A DNA stretch of 64,000 nucleotides from positions 62,001 to 126,000 of the forward strand of contig DKRV01000032.1 of assembly GCA_002472405.1 (NCBI GenBank). The letters run 5' to 3'. How positions within the stretch are numbered: position 1 is the first letter of the stretch; each line of letters begins with the position of its first letter. The translations under genes and the position numbers were made by a program. Below are positions 32,906 through 43,238 of this stretch, one piece after another. Below the pieces are notes generated by a model. That model was not told the DNA's origin, made no database searches, and saw only the letters and a list, made by a program, of their open reading frames with translations. The stretch comes from Clostridiales bacterium UBA7273 (GTDB lineage Bacteria > Bacillota > Clostridia > Oscillospirales > Oscillospiraceae).

Positions 32906-33361
32906 TTATTTATCGCTCAAAAGCTTTGTCAGTTCTTCCATGAAGGTGTTAATGTCCTTGAAGCTACGGTAGACGGAAGCAAAGCGGACATATGCGACCT
33001 CGTCTATGAGCTTTATGCGCTTCATGACCATTTCGCCGATCTCAACGGTGCTGACCTCACGCTCAAGCGCGCTCTGAAGCTCCTGCTCGATCTCGTCGGC
33101 TATGCTCTCAAGCTGCGAAAGGCTTACCGGGCGCTTTTCGCAGGCACGAACCATGCCGTTTATGAGTTTTACGCGGTCAAACTGCTGGCGCGAACCGTCG
33201 CGCTTTACAACGACAAGGGGCAGATGCTCGATAGTCTCGTAAGTAGTAAAACGTTTCTGACATGCCAGGCACTCTCTGCGGCGGCGTATGGTGGTTCCCT
33301 CTTCGGCCGGCCGCGAGTCGATGACCTTGCTCTCGAGAAATCCGCAAAACGGGCATTTCAT
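32906..33361 (-). CDS. nrdR: Transcriptional repressor NrdR
   Basis: Represses ribonucleotide reductase genes in response to ATP/dATP. The 151 residues have a zinc ribbon (Cys3, Cys6, Cys31, Cys34) with RRRREC, then an ATP-cone domain ([20 protein letters not shown]). I start at MKCPFC; GGAGG lies upstream. An earlier in-frame codon adds residues not seen in the family. It has its own promoter (33401-33430). Confidence 0.95.
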   Translation of the reverse strand: MKCPFCGFLESKVIDSRPAEEGTTIRRRRECLACQKRFTTYETIEHLPLVVVKRDGSRQQFDRVKLINGMVRACEKRPVSLSQLESIADEIEQELQSALEREVSTVEIGEMVMKRIKLIDEVAYVRFASVYRSFKDINTFMEELTKLLSDK

Positions 33362-33400
33362 ATGTTTATCCTCCAAAAATCATATATACTCTGAATAATT

Positions 33401-33430
33401 ATTATATCACACAGGAATGTATATTGCCAA
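33401..33430 (-). promoter_or_regulatory. Predicted nrdR promoter
   Basis: On the minus strand TTGGCA, an 18-base spacer and TATAAT preceded by TGA (extended -10). Confidence 0.65.
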
Positions 33431-33435
33431 TGTTT

Positions 33436-34014
33436 TTAAAAGCTGCGTGCAAGGAAATCATCTTTGCTCATAAGCGCGTTTAGAACCGGCAGAAACGCCT
33501 GAGCGGTCATTCTTTGCGGAAGATTCATGGATGCAAGAAGTTCGGCGCGCTTTGCGGCGCTGTCCGGCTTTCCGGCAAGGCCGGCAGCGTACATATCGGC
33601 CATTGTGATCCCGCCTGTCGTCTTTCCGCTCTCCCCGTCGATCGTGGCGCCGCACCGGCGCAGCGCCTGCATGATAACATCTGCGCTCATGCCCTCAACC
33701 CCAAGCTTGCCTTCCTTTGACGCTTTGTTCTTTCGTTTTTCCTTGCCGAAAATTTCGGGCATGTAGGCATGTTTTACAAGACTCGGGTCAACGCAGCTTT
33801 TCACAAAATTGCGTATGACAAGCCCTGCTCCGTCGGGATCTGTCATGACGATCAGTCCTCGCTTTTCGGCAAGAGTTCGCAGAAGCTGCTGCTTTTCTTT
33901 ATTGTTGAACACTCCAAAGCCGCTCGTTTCGATTATCACGGCATCGACGACCTGCGAGAGCGTGTTTTTATCGTATCTGCCCTCGACAACGATTACCTCG
34001 GACACCTTATGCAT
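33436..34014 (-). CDS. rnmV: Ribonuclease M5
   Basis: TOPRIM nuclease maturing 5S rRNA in Gram-positive bacteria. The 192 residues contain the TOPRIM motifs EVIVVEGRYD and MTDPDGAG; a C-terminal DUF4093-type extension follows. I start at MHKVSEVIV, overlapping the holA stop by 8 bases, with AGGTGA upstream. The longer version starting 18 bases earlier lacks family support. No rsmA/ksgA follows. Confidence 0.88.
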   Translation of the reverse strand: MHKVSEVIVVEGRYDKNTLSQVVDAVIIETSGFGVFNNKEKQQLLRTLAEKRGLIVMTDPDGAGLVIRNFVKSCVDPSLVKHAYMPEIFGKEKRKNKASKEGKLGVEGMSADVIMQALRRCGATIDGESGKTTGGITMADMYAAGLAGKPDSAAKRAELLASMNLPQRMTAQAFLPVLNALMSKDDFLARSF

Positions 34015-35053
34015 GCTCTTCACCTGCCGCAATACGCATGATGCATTCTTTAAGAAACTCGGTCGGCTCGGTTCTGCTGCTTTTCATGGCATAGTCCGTT
34101 TCGGCGCACAGCTCCACCGCTCGCCTTATCTGCGCCGTGGAGAATCTTCTCGATGCCGCCAAGAGCCTGTTTGCTATAAAATCATAGCGCAGGGACAGCG
34201 CTTTCATAACATAATCCTTATCAAGTCCGTTATCAATGGCAACTCTGGCGGCATACATTTTGCGCATCTGCCCGCCGACGATGGCAAGTATCATTGTCGG
34301 CTCGTTATTCTTATCCGCAAGCAGCTCGCCGAGAAGCCGCATCGCCGCATTATTCTCGCCCTTAGCCAGCGCCTCGGTCATATCAAATACGACCGCCTCG
34401 GGAATGTGATGCGCGACGGCATCGACATCCGCCTCGGTGACTCTGTCGCCTTTAGTGTACGACGCTATCTTGTTTATCTCTGGAATAAGGCCGTTCATAA
34501 GCTCGCCGCTTACATTTATCAGCCGCTGCACGGCGTTTAGCTCAATGCCCTTTCCCTCGGCCGCAAATCGGCGGATGATCCACTTTATGAGAATGTCTCC
34601 GCCCTGCGCCGTTGCGCATATCTCCTTGCCGTATTTTTGTATAGCCTTGTATATCTTCAGTCGCTTATCAGGCTCAAAGCCGATGGGCGCCATGAATACG
34701 ACGGTGCAATAATCGGGTATATCGGAAAGCACTGTGCTTATTTCATCGGATTCTTTGAGCTTGTTTATATCAACGCCGCGCACTTCAACAAGGCTGCGCT
34801 CGGACAGAAACGGAACACTGTCGATCGCTTCCTTCAGCGACAGAAGCGAAAAATCGCGCTCATCAAGCCGCCTGTAGCTGAAATCATCGGCTTCGCTTGT
34901 TATACAGAGCTTTTTTATCTCCTCAAAAAATCTGTCGGCAAGGTAATCCTCGGGCCCCCAGATAAGATACAGCCCGGCAGGTCCTTCGACCTTTAAGGCA
35001 TTTACGCTTGCGTTATAATTGAATTTTTCGTCCTTTTTTGATTTCTTAGCCAT
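34007..35053 (-). CDS. holA: DNA polymerase III delta subunit
   Basis: Clamp-loader subunit that opens the sliding clamp. The 348 residues have the weakly conserved opening YLIWGPEDYLADRFFEEIKK, AAA+-like folds and the C-terminal collar domain (ILAIVGGQMRKMYAARVA). It starts 3 bases after the comEC stop, with AGGTGATTAA as a binding site. The comEC-holA order is standard in Firmicutes. Confidence 0.92.
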   Translation of the reverse strand: MAKKSKKDEKFNYNASVNALKVEGPAGLYLIWGPEDYLADRFFEEIKKLCITSEADDFSYRRLDERDFSLLSLKEAIDSVPFLSERSLVEVRGVDINKLKESDEISTVLSDIPDYCTVVFMAPIGFEPDKRLKIYKAIQKYGKEICATAQGGDILIKWIIRRFAAEGKGIELNAVQRLINVSGELMNGLIPEINKIASYTKGDRVTEADVDAVAHHIPEAVVFDMTEALAKGENNAAMRLLGELLADKNNEPTMILAIVGGQMRKMYAARVAIDNGLDKDYVMKALSLRYDFIANRLLAASRRFSTAQIRRAVELCAETDYAMKSSRTEPTEFLKECIMRIAAGEEHA

Positions 35054-37348
35054 TTAATCACCTGACGCAACGTGCAACACTATTCTGCCAAGCTCATCGG
35101 TGCGCAGAACGTTCACGCCGTATTCGTTTAGTTTATCGAGCGTCTCCTTTGTCGGATGCCCATATCTGTTATATCCGGTGGATATGACCGCCGTTTCAGG
35201 CCTGAGCGCCGATAAAAGCTCATCGCTCGTTGAGTATTTAGAGCCGTGATGCGGAACAATAAGAAGCTCGGTACCGGACAGGTCATGCGAAGAGACAAGC
35301 TCGCGCTCAACGATCTTTTCGACGTCGCCGGTGACGAGCATATCATAATCGCCTACGCTGACGGTTGACATAATTCCGCTCTCGTCCCTGCTGCCGCGCT
35401 CGGAGCTTTCGTAAACCGAGAGGCGTATCGCACCGGCGGTAAACTCGGTGTCATGCGTTATGTAAACTACATTGGTTCCGTTATCCTCGCATGCCGCTAT
35501 GATATCGTCCAAAACATCATCGCCGTTTGTGTCCTCTGCGTTATCCGGCAGTATCACGGTGTTGACGTTCATGAGGTTTAGCAGCCGAACTACGCCTGTC
35601 GTGTGATCCGAGTGCAGGTGCGTGAGCATGAGGTAGTCGATATCATACCTTCCGCCTGCGCGCAGATATGATGACAGCATGCTGCCTGCGTTCTGAGTAA
35701 CACCATAGCTTCCGCAGTCGATGACTACGACGTTCTCTCCTTCCGTTACGGCAATGCACTGGCCGTTTCCGACATTCATTACGCTAATTGTTCCCGTGTC
35801 CGAGCGCATATCGCGCCCCGTAAGAGCAAAAACGCCGCAGAGCATTGCTAGGCACAGAGCTGACGGAACGAGTACACTTATCTTCTTTTTCCGCCTGAAA
35901 ATAAAATATGCAGTAAACAGCGCATATGAGATCAAAAGCCACGCAGGTGCGTACTTATTTTCCATGTAAAGTGCGGTTATCGGCAGTTTCGCTGCATATT
36001 CTACCACAAATGCTATGTATCGCACAAGGCAGGATAATACAGCGGCAAGCCACGAAGCCGGGGCCGACAGCACAAGGCCGACGGCGCACACGGCAAAGCC
36101 TCCGACGAACAGAAAGGATATCGCCCAAAGGCAGAGAATATTCATCATTGGTGCAAGCAGAGTTATATAACCAAAATGCACGGCAAGCAGCGGAAACGTG
36201 AACACGGTCACGGCAAGCGAGCTTGACAGCGTTGCAATTATGTAGTTCCATACCGCTCCGAAAGCTCGCGGCGGACTGAACTTTTTGCTGAAATACGCGT
36301 ATATCGGCTGCGAAAACAGAAACATTCCGGCAACAGCGCCGAACGACAGCTGAAGAGCAACACTTCCTGCCGAAAACGGATTTGTGATAAGAATAAGCGC
36401 AAGAGCAAACGATAATGTAGTCGCTCTGTCGTTTATTCGTCCGAGCACGGGCGCGAGCATAAGAAGGCTTATCATTATCCCGGCTCTTATCGCCGACAGC
36501 GGCGAGCCAACCATGATGACAAACAGCCACACAAGGCAGATGCATATAAGCGACGATCTGCGGTTTTTGCCGAGTATGCTTTGCAGTACGCCGACAAGGA
36601 ACGCAACATGCATGCCGGATACGGCGACCACATGCGCAAGGCCGGCAACATTCATTGAAGCATAGAGCTTATCGTTTCCGTAGTAATCGTCCTTATAGCC
36701 TGCAAGCAGCGCCTTCATAAACGGTGCGGTATCGTCGGGAAAAAGCTGTCCTATTTCATTGTGCAGCGCATTTCCTATGAGCTTTGGAAAATACACAAAC
36801 GAGCCTGACCATCGGCCTGTTTTTTCGATTTTTTCGGATGTGTAGCCGCTGAGGTAAACGCCCTTTGATATGTTTGAATCGGTCTGTTCTCCAAATCTCT
36901 CGGTCACGCTGCGCAGCTTGAGCTTAACTTTTATCTCGTCGCCCGGCAGAAAGTCTGCTTCCTCATTTGAATAGTCGATAATAAGCGCGCTGACGTTGGG
37001 CAGCTCATCGCCTGTTATCTTCACGCTCAAGAGTACGCAGCGGTCGCGGATATCGGGAAAGTCGGTTATTCTGGCAGTCGTATCAACTTCCTTTCCGGCG
37101 AACACCTCGCATTTGGCAGCCGTAAGGTCATAATGCAGCCAATACTGCCCAAAGCCGAGCGCCATTGCCAAGGCCGCGATAATGAGCCTTGTACGCATTC
37201 TGCCGCGAAACAAAAAGGCGCTCAAAGCAAGCATAACAGGCAGTGCGAGCACGGCAATAACGCTCTCGCCAAAGAGCAGATAGTGCGACAAAAACACCGC
37301 CGTGCAATATCCAATTGAAGCCGTGCAGAGAATGCGGACTGACTTCAT
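35054..37348 (-). CDS. comEC: DNA internalization protein ComEC/Rec2
   Basis: A 764-residue polytopic membrane protein forming the DNA uptake channel. It has an N-terminal OB-like part (FLPGDEIKVKL), a competence domain of many helices (about 210-500, VVAVSGMHVAFL), and a C-terminal metallo-beta-lactamase domain with LTHLHSDHTTG and VPHHGSKYS. I start at MKSVRILCTAS (AGAGGT upstream), not the TTG 24 bases earlier. Other competence genes are not in view. A terminator-like hairpin is only about 22 bases upstream. Confidence 0.93.
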   Translation of the reverse strand: MKSVRILCTASIGYCTAVFLSHYLLFGESVIAVLALPVMLALSAFLFRGRMRTRLIIAALAMALGFGQYWLHYDLTAAKCEVFAGKEVDTTARITDFPDIRDRCVLLSVKITGDELPNVSALIIDYSNEEADFLPGDEIKVKLKLRSVTERFGEQTDSNISKGVYLSGYTSEKIEKTGRWSGSFVYFPKLIGNALHNEIGQLFPDDTAPFMKALLAGYKDDYYGNDKLYASMNVAGLAHVVAVSGMHVAFLVGVLQSILGKNRRSSLICICLVWLFVIMVGSPLSAIRAGIMISLLMLAPVLGRINDRATTLSFALALILITNPFSAGSVALQLSFGAVAGMFLFSQPIYAYFSKKFSPPRAFGAVWNYIIATLSSSLAVTVFTFPLLAVHFGYITLLAPMMNILCLWAISFLFVGGFAVCAVGLVLSAPASWLAAVLSCLVRYIAFVVEYAAKLPITALYMENKYAPAWLLISYALFTAYFIFRRKKKISVLVPSALCLAMLCGVFALTGRDMRSDTGTISVMNVGNGQCIAVTEGENVVVIDCGSYGVTQNAGSMLSSYLRAGGRYDIDYLMLTHLHSDHTTGVVRLLNLMNVNTVILPDNAEDTNGDDVLDDIIAACEDNGTNVVYITHDTEFTAGAIRLSVYESSERGSRDESGIMSTVSVGDYDMLVTGDVEKIVERELVSSHDLSGTELLIVPHHGSKYSTSDELLSALRPETAVISTGYNRYGHPTKETLDKLNEYGVNVLRTDELGRIVLHVASGD

Positions 37349-37370
37349 ACCATCAAACCTCTGTATGCGC

Positions 37371-37397
37371 AAAAAAGCAGCAAGACGCTGCTTTTTT
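37371..37397 (-). terminator. Terminator after the HIT-family gene
   Basis: GCAGC and GCTGC pair around AAGAC with six A and six T flanking. It lies only about 22 bases before the comEC start, leaving no room for a downstream comEC promoter. Confidence 0.82.
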
Positions 37398-37414
37398 GCC
37401 GTATTAATCTGAAA

Positions 37415-37771
<357 letters not shown>

Positions 37772-40438
37772 TTAAAGTCCGAGTTTTTCGGCCACAAGAT
37801 CATCGACTATCGCAAGCGCGTTATCCATCTTCAGCACCTCGGTACCGCCGCCCATAGCAGAGTCGGGCTTGCCGCCGCCCTTGCCGCCGGCCACTGCGCA
37901 GACGGCCTTGATGATATCGCCGGCCTTGATACCTGCCGCAACGGCATCCTTGCCGCAGCTTGCGGTGAAGGTGACCTTGGATTCTGTCGCAGTTGCGAGA
38001 ACGGCTATGATCTTGGGATCCTTATCGCGCAGGAAATCGCCGATCTTTCTGAGATCGTTTGCGTCAAGATCGGTGCGCGTTGCGGTCAGAACGTTGAAAT
38101 CGCCTATCTTCTTTGCGGCAAACAGGAATCTCTCAACGTCGGAAGCAAGGATCTTATCCTTCATCTTCTCAACCTTCTGGCGCAGATTCTTGACCTCGGC
38201 GACGAAGCCCTCGGCCTTGCTCAGAAGCTCGCCCGGCTTTGCCTTAAGGCTCTCGGCCGCGCGTGCAACGGTCATGTAAGAATGCTTTGCCATCTCGAGA
38301 TACTTTCTGCCCGTTACCGCCTCGATGCGGCGAACGCCGCTTGCAACGGAATACTCGCTTGTTATATGGAACATGCCGACCTTGGCAGTGTTATCAAGAT
38401 GCGTACCGCCGCACAGCTCGGTGCTGAAATCGCCCATTTTGACAACGCGGACAACATCACCGTATTTTTCGCCGAACAGCGCGGTGGCGCCGCTGTTCTT
38501 TGCGTCCTCAAGGCTCATTTCGGTCACGGTGATATCGGCTCCGTCGAGCACTGCGTTATTAACGGCATCCTCAACTGCGGCGACCTCTTTCGGAGTCATG
38601 GCCTCAAAGTGCGTGAAGTCAAATCTCAGGTAATCTGCATCGACAAGCGAGCCTGCCTGATGAACATGATCGCCCAGAACCGAGCGCAGCGCAGCATGCA
38701 GCAGATGCGTTGCCGAATGAGCGCGTGAGACAGCCTTGCGGCGCTCGGGATCGACGGAGGCAACGACCTCCTCGCCAACCGATATGGAGCCGGACTCGCA
38801 CACGCCGTAGTGCAGATATTTATTGCCCTTATCCTTCTTGACATTGTTAACGACAAAGCGCGTGAGCTGGCCATGCTCAACATCCTCGAGACTGAAGCCA
38901 AGCACGCCCTTATCGGCAAGCTGGCCGCCCATTTCGGCGTAGAACGGGGTTTTATCCATGACAACGATGCCCTCGCAGCCTTCGCTTATCTCGCCTGCAA
39001 GCTCATCACCGTTTACAATCGCAAGAACAGTAGCGGTATCGGTGAGCCTATCATAGCCCGTAAACTGCGTATGAGTTGCGTCAAGGCCGAAGTCAATGCC
39101 CTCCCAGCCGAGGTCGCCGAGAGCTTTTCTCGCCTCGCGAGCACGGACGCGCTGCTCCTCCATGAGAGTCTTGAACTCGTCCATATTAAGCGTCATGCCC
39201 TCGTCAACGAGCATTTCTGCGGTCATATCCACGGGGAAGCCGTAGGTATCATAAAGCTTGAATGCGTCAGCGCCGGAAAACACGGTCTCGCCCTTGGCCT
39301 TGTGCTCCTCGAGCAGGCTATTATATATCTGCAAGCCGGAGTCGATGGTCTTTGCGAAGCTGTCCTCCTCGCTTTTTACGACGCGGGTTATATACTGCTG
39401 CTTTTCGCGCAGCTCGGGATACTGGCATTCGTTTTCGTGAATAACGGTGTCAATGATCTTATAAAGGAACGGTTCGTTAACGCCAAGGAGCTTACCATGG
39501 CGTGCAGCTCTTCTGAGAAGTCTGCGCAGGACATAGCCACGCCCCTCGTTTGACGGAAGAATGCCGTCGCAGATCATAAATGTTGCGCTGCGGATATGGT
39601 CGGTGATAACGCGCAGGGATACGTCGCGCTTATTGCTCTCGCCATAGTGTGCGCCGGTTATATCGGACACCTTGTGAGTGATGTTCATGACCGTATCGAC
39701 GTCAAACAGCGAGTTTACGCCCTGGCAGACGACCGCGAGACGCTCAAGGCCCATGCCGGTGTCGATATTCTTCTGCGAAAGCTCGGTGTAATTGCCGTGG
39801 CCGTTGTTATCAAACTGCGAGAAAACATTGTTCCAGACCTCGATATATCTGTCGCAGTCGCAGCCGACAGTGCAGTCGGGCTTACCGCAGCCGTATTCCG
39901 CGCCGCGGTCATAGTATATCTCCGAGCAGGGGCCGCAGGGGCCTGCTCCGTGCTCCCAGAAGTTGTCCTCCTTGCCGAAGCGGAATATCTTCTCTGCCGG
40001 TATGCCGATCTCGTCATGCCAGATGTTCCATGCCTCGTCATCGTCAATGTATACCGAAGGATAGAGTCTGTCCGGATCAAGTCCGACCCACTGCTCGCTC
40101 GTGAGGAACTCCCAGCTCCATGCTATTGCTTCGTGCTTAAAATAATCGCCGAAGGAGAAGTTGCCGAGCATTTCAAAATAGGTGCCGTGGCGCGCGGTAT
40201 GGCCGACATTTTCGATATCACCGGTGCGTATGCACTTCTGGCAGGTGCAGACACGCTTGCGCGGCGGTATCTGCTCGCCCTTGAACCACGGCTTCATCGG
40301 GGTCATGCCGGCGTTTATGAGCAGTATGGATTTATCGTTCTGCGGAACCAGCGAGAAGCTGGGCAGGCGCAGATGACCCTTGCTCTCAAAAAAGCTCAGG
40401 AACATTTCTCTCAGTTCGTTTACTCCGTATGCTTTCAT
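37772..40438 (-). CDS. alaS: Alanine--tRNA ligase
   Basis: An 888-residue class II synthetase. The catalytic domain has the KGHLRLPSFSLVP and HTARHGTYFEMLGNFSFGDY blocks; the editing domain has SATHLLHAAL and LCGGTHLDNTAKVG (Zn ligands); the C-terminal Ala/Gly-rich part includes GGKGGGKPDSAMGGG. AGGAGA precedes the ATG. It is followed by the HIT gene. No T-box is visible: only 16 bases separate it from the U32 stop. Confidence 0.97.
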   Translation of the reverse strand: MKAYGVNELREMFLSFFESKGHLRLPSFSLVPQNDKSILLINAGMTPMKPWFKGEQIPPRKRVCTCQKCIRTGDIENVGHTARHGTYFEMLGNFSFGDYFKHEAIAWSWEFLTSEQWVGLDPDRLYPSVYIDDDEAWNIWHDEIGIPAEKIFRFGKEDNFWEHGAGPCGPCSEIYYDRGAEYGCGKPDCTVGCDCDRYIEVWNNVFSQFDNNGHGNYTELSQKNIDTGMGLERLAVVCQGVNSLFDVDTVMNITHKVSDITGAHYGESNKRDVSLRVITDHIRSATFMICDGILPSNEGRGYVLRRLLRRAARHGKLLGVNEPFLYKIIDTVIHENECQYPELREKQQYITRVVKSEEDSFAKTIDSGLQIYNSLLEEHKAKGETVFSGADAFKLYDTYGFPVDMTAEMLVDEGMTLNMDEFKTLMEEQRVRAREARKALGDLGWEGIDFGLDATHTQFTGYDRLTDTATVLAIVNGDELAGEISEGCEGIVVMDKTPFYAEMGGQLADKGVLGFSLEDVEHGQLTRFVVNNVKKDKGNKYLHYGVCESGSISVGEEVVASVDPERRKAVSRAHSATHLLHAALRSVLGDHVHQAGSLVDADYLRFDFTHFEAMTPKEVAAVEDAVNNAVLDGADITVTEMSLEDAKNSGATALFGEKYGDVVRVVKMGDFSTELCGGTHLDNTAKVGMFHITSEYSVASGVRRIEAVTGRKYLEMAKHSYMTVARAAESLKAKPGELLSKAEGFVAEVKNLRQKVEKMKDKILASDVERFLFAAKKIGDFNVLTATRTDLDANDLRKIGDFLRDKDPKIIAVLATATESKVTFTASCGKDAVAAGIKAGDIIKAVCAVAGGKGGGKPDSAMGGGTEVLKMDNALAIVDDLVAEKLGL

Positions 40439-40454
40439 ATATCTTCTCCTTTTC

Positions 40455-41666
40455 TTATCTTTGTTTTATACGTCTTAAAACAGACAGTCGGCTGCACGAA
40501 AACGGCAGCTTCATTTTTATCGTCATCATCGCATGCGGCGTCGCCTCTATCGCCTCTCCCTCACCGTCTTCCATATACTCGACCGTAAACGGCACAGGCT
40601 CATGATCGTTTGTCATAAGCTCGACCGTATCGCCGAGGCTGAAACGGTTTCGCTGCGTCAGCACGGCATTGCCGTCTGCATCGCAATCCTCAACAACTGC
40701 ACACACCTCGGCATCGGAGTAATAGCTTGTCTCCGAATAGTGCTGGCCGGGGTCGCCGTAGTAAAATCCGGTGCAGTACGGTCGGTGGCTGAGCTTATCG
40801 ACCTCGTCACGCCATATCTTCGGCAGCGGCTTTTCGGCTTTTGCGCAGTCTATCGCGTGGCGATACGCATTCGTAACGGCGGCGGCATAGTAGGCCGATT
40901 TCATTCTGCCCTCTATCTTGAAGCTCGTAACTCCGGCATCTATAAGCTCGGGTATATGATCGATCATGCACATATCGCGCGAGTTCATGATATATGTGCC
41001 CTTATCCTCGGTAATGTCAAAATACTCACCCGGGCGTTTTTCCTCAACAAGGTGGTACTTCCAGCGGCAGGGCTGCGCACATGCGCCGCGGTTTGCGTCG
41101 CGGCCGGTCAAATAATTTGACAGCAGGCAGCGCCCCGAAAACGACACGCACATAGCGCCGTGGACAAACGCTTCAATTTCAAGCTCTTTCAGCGTATTTG
41201 CACGAATTTCGTATATATCGCGCATCGGTGTTTCACGAGCAAGAACAACGCGGCTTGCCCCCATGTCGTAAAGCACGTTCGCAGTTGCGCTATTTATAAC
41301 TCCAAGCTGGGTACTTACATGGCGCTGAACGTTTGGCGCGTATCTCTCGGCCATCTTCATAACACCGAGATCGGCAATTATAAAGGCGTCCACTCCGGCA
41401 CTCTGCGCCTGGCGAAGAAAATCCGGCAGAGCTTTAAGCTCGTCCTCACGCGGCAAGGTATTGCAGGTAAGGTGGACCGCCGCACCCTTTTCGTGCGCTT
41501 TTGCGCAGGCGACGGCAAGCTCTTCCATGGAAAAATTGCCTGCCGAGGCTCTCATTCCAAAGCGTTTACCGGCAAGGTAAACGGCATCCGCGCCGTAGTG
41601 GAGCGCCATTTCAAGGCGCTCCATATCTCCGGCCGGAGCAAGAAGTTCTGTTTTTCTGTCAATCAT
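40455..41666 (-). CDS. Peptidase U32 family protein, TrhP/RlhA-like
   Basis: A 403-residue protein in the U32 family. The signature EAFVHGAMCVSFSGRCLLS is intact, with further conserved Cys in CAQPCRW and a FKIEGRMKS segment. Known members hydroxylate tRNA or rRNA (TrhP, RlhA), not peptides, so an RNA-modifying role is likely. I start at MIDRKTELLAPAG, overlapping mltG by 8 bases; longer starts run through the mltG coding region. The mltG-U32 order matches the Bacillus yrrL-yrrN region. Confidence 0.88.
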   Translation of the reverse strand: MIDRKTELLAPAGDMERLEMALHYGADAVYLAGKRFGMRASAGNFSMEELAVACAKAHEKGAAVHLTCNTLPREDELKALPDFLRQAQSAGVDAFIIADLGVMKMAERYAPNVQRHVSTQLGVINSATANVLYDMGASRVVLARETPMRDIYEIRANTLKELEIEAFVHGAMCVSFSGRCLLSNYLTGRDANRGACAQPCRWKYHLVEEKRPGEYFDITEDKGTYIMNSRDMCMIDHIPELIDAGVTSFKIEGRMKSAYYAAAVTNAYRHAIDCAKAEKPLPKIWRDEVDKLSHRPYCTGFYYGDPGQHYSETSYYSDAEVCAVVEDCDADGNAVLTQRNRFSLGDTVELMTNDHEPVPFTVEYMEDGEGEAIEATPHAMMTIKMKLPFSCSRLSVLRRIKQR

Positions 41667-42906
41667 AATTCTGCGTTGCGACAAAAGCGTTGAATGCATC
41701 GGCACTCGTGAAGAATTCATGCTGGCCGGTGGCCGTGTTGAGCGCATAGTACATATAATTTGTGCTGCTCGGCTGCAAGGCCGCCCTTATCGACGTAATG
41801 CCGGGGTTGCATATCGGAGACGGAGGCAGTCCCTTGCTGATACGGGTGTTATAGGGACTGTCCTTAGCCAGCATTTCAGCTGTCGGCGCGCCCTCGTGGT
41901 CGGGGTACTCATAAAGCGTCGTCGAGTCTATCTGAAGCGGCCAATCCTTATTAAGACGGTTGTAAATGACCGACGCTATAGTGTACTGCTCGGTATCGTT
42001 TGCCGCTTCCTTTTCGATCATGGACGCAATGGTCACGATCTGGCGCATTGTATAGCCGCTTTCCTCCTGCCATTCGAGCATTTCGGCAGTTATTCTGTAA
42101 TGGAAAACCTCAAGCAGTTTATTGATGGCCGTTGCTGCCGGCATGCCTTCATAGAATTCGTAGGTATCCGGGAACAGGAAGCCTTCAAGCCTGCTCGCAT
42201 CGCCCTTTTCGGTTCCTTCAAGGAATGAGTAGTTAAATGTCGCGTTTGCGGCGGCATCCATAAGCTCGTCATAGTCGCAGACGCCCTCTGCATCGAGCTT
42301 TTTAAATATCTGGTGCATCGTGTAGCCTTCGGGGAAGGTTATCTTCTTTGTTACCATAGCGCCCGAGCCGGATGTCATTTTCTTTACAAGCGCCTTATAG
42401 TCGTATATCGCCTTAAGCTCGTATGTGCCGGGGTCGATCTTCTCATCGGCGTTATACACGGCTCCAAAGAGCTTGAACAGCCATTTGTATTTAATAATGC
42501 CGTTATCCTTGAGCTGATCGGCAACATAGCTCATATCCGCATAGTGGACCTTCTTTGTTTTTGTGTTGCCGTCATCATCCTTGACCTCTACCTCTTTGTA
42601 AGTAAAGCTGTCCTTATCAAGGGTTATCTGGGCAACGGTGTCCGAGGATTTAAAGCCCAGAACATCGGTAGCCGCCGCCCATGCAAGGCAGGCCAAAATG
42701 ATGCTGACGCTTATTACAAAAAGAAAGTAGACAGCGCCGCCTGCAAGGCCGCTTTTATTCTCCTTGCGCACGGCAGATGCGCTCTGCTTCGGCGCTGAAG
42801 CCGCCGGGGCTTTTCTCTGCGTCGGGGCAGAAGCCGCTTTTCGGGGCTTCTTTTCAGGCTCTTTTTTGCCGAAGAGCTCTTCAAAATCTGTTTTCTTATC
42901 AGCCAT
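41659..42906 (-). CDS. mltG: Endolytic transglycosylase MltG
   Basis: A 415-residue membrane-anchored enzyme that cuts nascent peptidoglycan glycan strands. A long Lys/Ala/Pro-rich cytosolic N terminus is followed by one helix at about 54-78, then a LysM-like region and the catalytic domain. The catalytic Glu is Glu298 (IASMIEKEA); LEGFLFPDTYEF and a C-terminal ALNTATGQHEFF block are family-typical. It is followed by the U32 gene. Confidence 0.93.
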   Translation of the reverse strand: MADKKTDFEELFGKKEPEKKPRKAASAPTQRKAPAASAPKQSASAVRKENKSGLAGGAVYFLFVISVSIILACLAWAAATDVLGFKSSDTVAQITLDKDSFTYKEVEVKDDDGNTKTKKVHYADMSYVADQLKDNGIIKYKWLFKLFGAVYNADEKIDPGTYELKAIYDYKALVKKMTSGSGAMVTKKITFPEGYTMHQIFKKLDAEGVCDYDELMDAAANATFNYSFLEGTEKGDASRLEGFLFPDTYEFYEGMPAATAINKLLEVFHYRITAEMLEWQEESGYTMRQIVTIASMIEKEAANDTEQYTIASVIYNRLNKDWPLQIDSTTLYEYPDHEGAPTAEMLAKDSPYNTRISKGLPPSPICNPGITSIRAALQPSSTNYMYYALNTATGQHEFFTSADAFNAFVATQNYD

Positions 42907-43064
42907 AGATATCTCCTTTGCCGATTGTAACCTGATTTGCCGTTACGGCATAATATACAGCAGACGCAGCGATCGCTGCTCTGAATGCGTGATAATCATC
43001 GTGTCGTAAGTCCGCCGCGCCGGACCGTACTGCGGAATTTTATGCGCGGAGAAAGGCAATATAT

Positions 43065-43202
43065 ATGTTCTGCAACAATAACAACAGCTGCATCTGGATC
43101 ATTCTCATCCTCATCATTCTCTTCTTCGGATGCGGCAACTGCGGCGGCGGATGCGGATGCGGCAATTCCTGCGGCAATAACGACTGCGGCTGCGGCTGCT
43201 GA
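43065..43202 (+). CDS. 45-residue cysteine- and glycine-rich small protein
   Basis: Opens MFCNNNNSCIWIILILIILF, followed by a tail with repeated CG and GCG steps; it has ten Cys in all. An AAAGG binding site lies 8 bases before the ATG and a GC-rich terminator follows. The middle is hydrophobic. The pattern recalls small Cys/Gly-rich proteins annotated 'chorion class high-cysteine' in Clostridia. Function unknown. Confidence 0.65.
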   Translation: MFCNNNNSCIWIILILIILFFGCGNCGGGCGCGNSCGNNDCGCGC

Positions 43203-43210
43203 TCATCCAC

Positions 43211-43238
43211 GGGGCTCAATCGAGCCCCATTTTGTTTT
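43211..43238 (+). terminator. Terminator after the cysteine-rich small gene
   Basis: GGGGCTC and GAGCCCC pair around AATC, followed by ATTTTGTTTT. Confidence 0.75.

Noticed and set aside
39596..40588. 330-codon plus-strand open frame
   Set aside because: Antisense to alaS.
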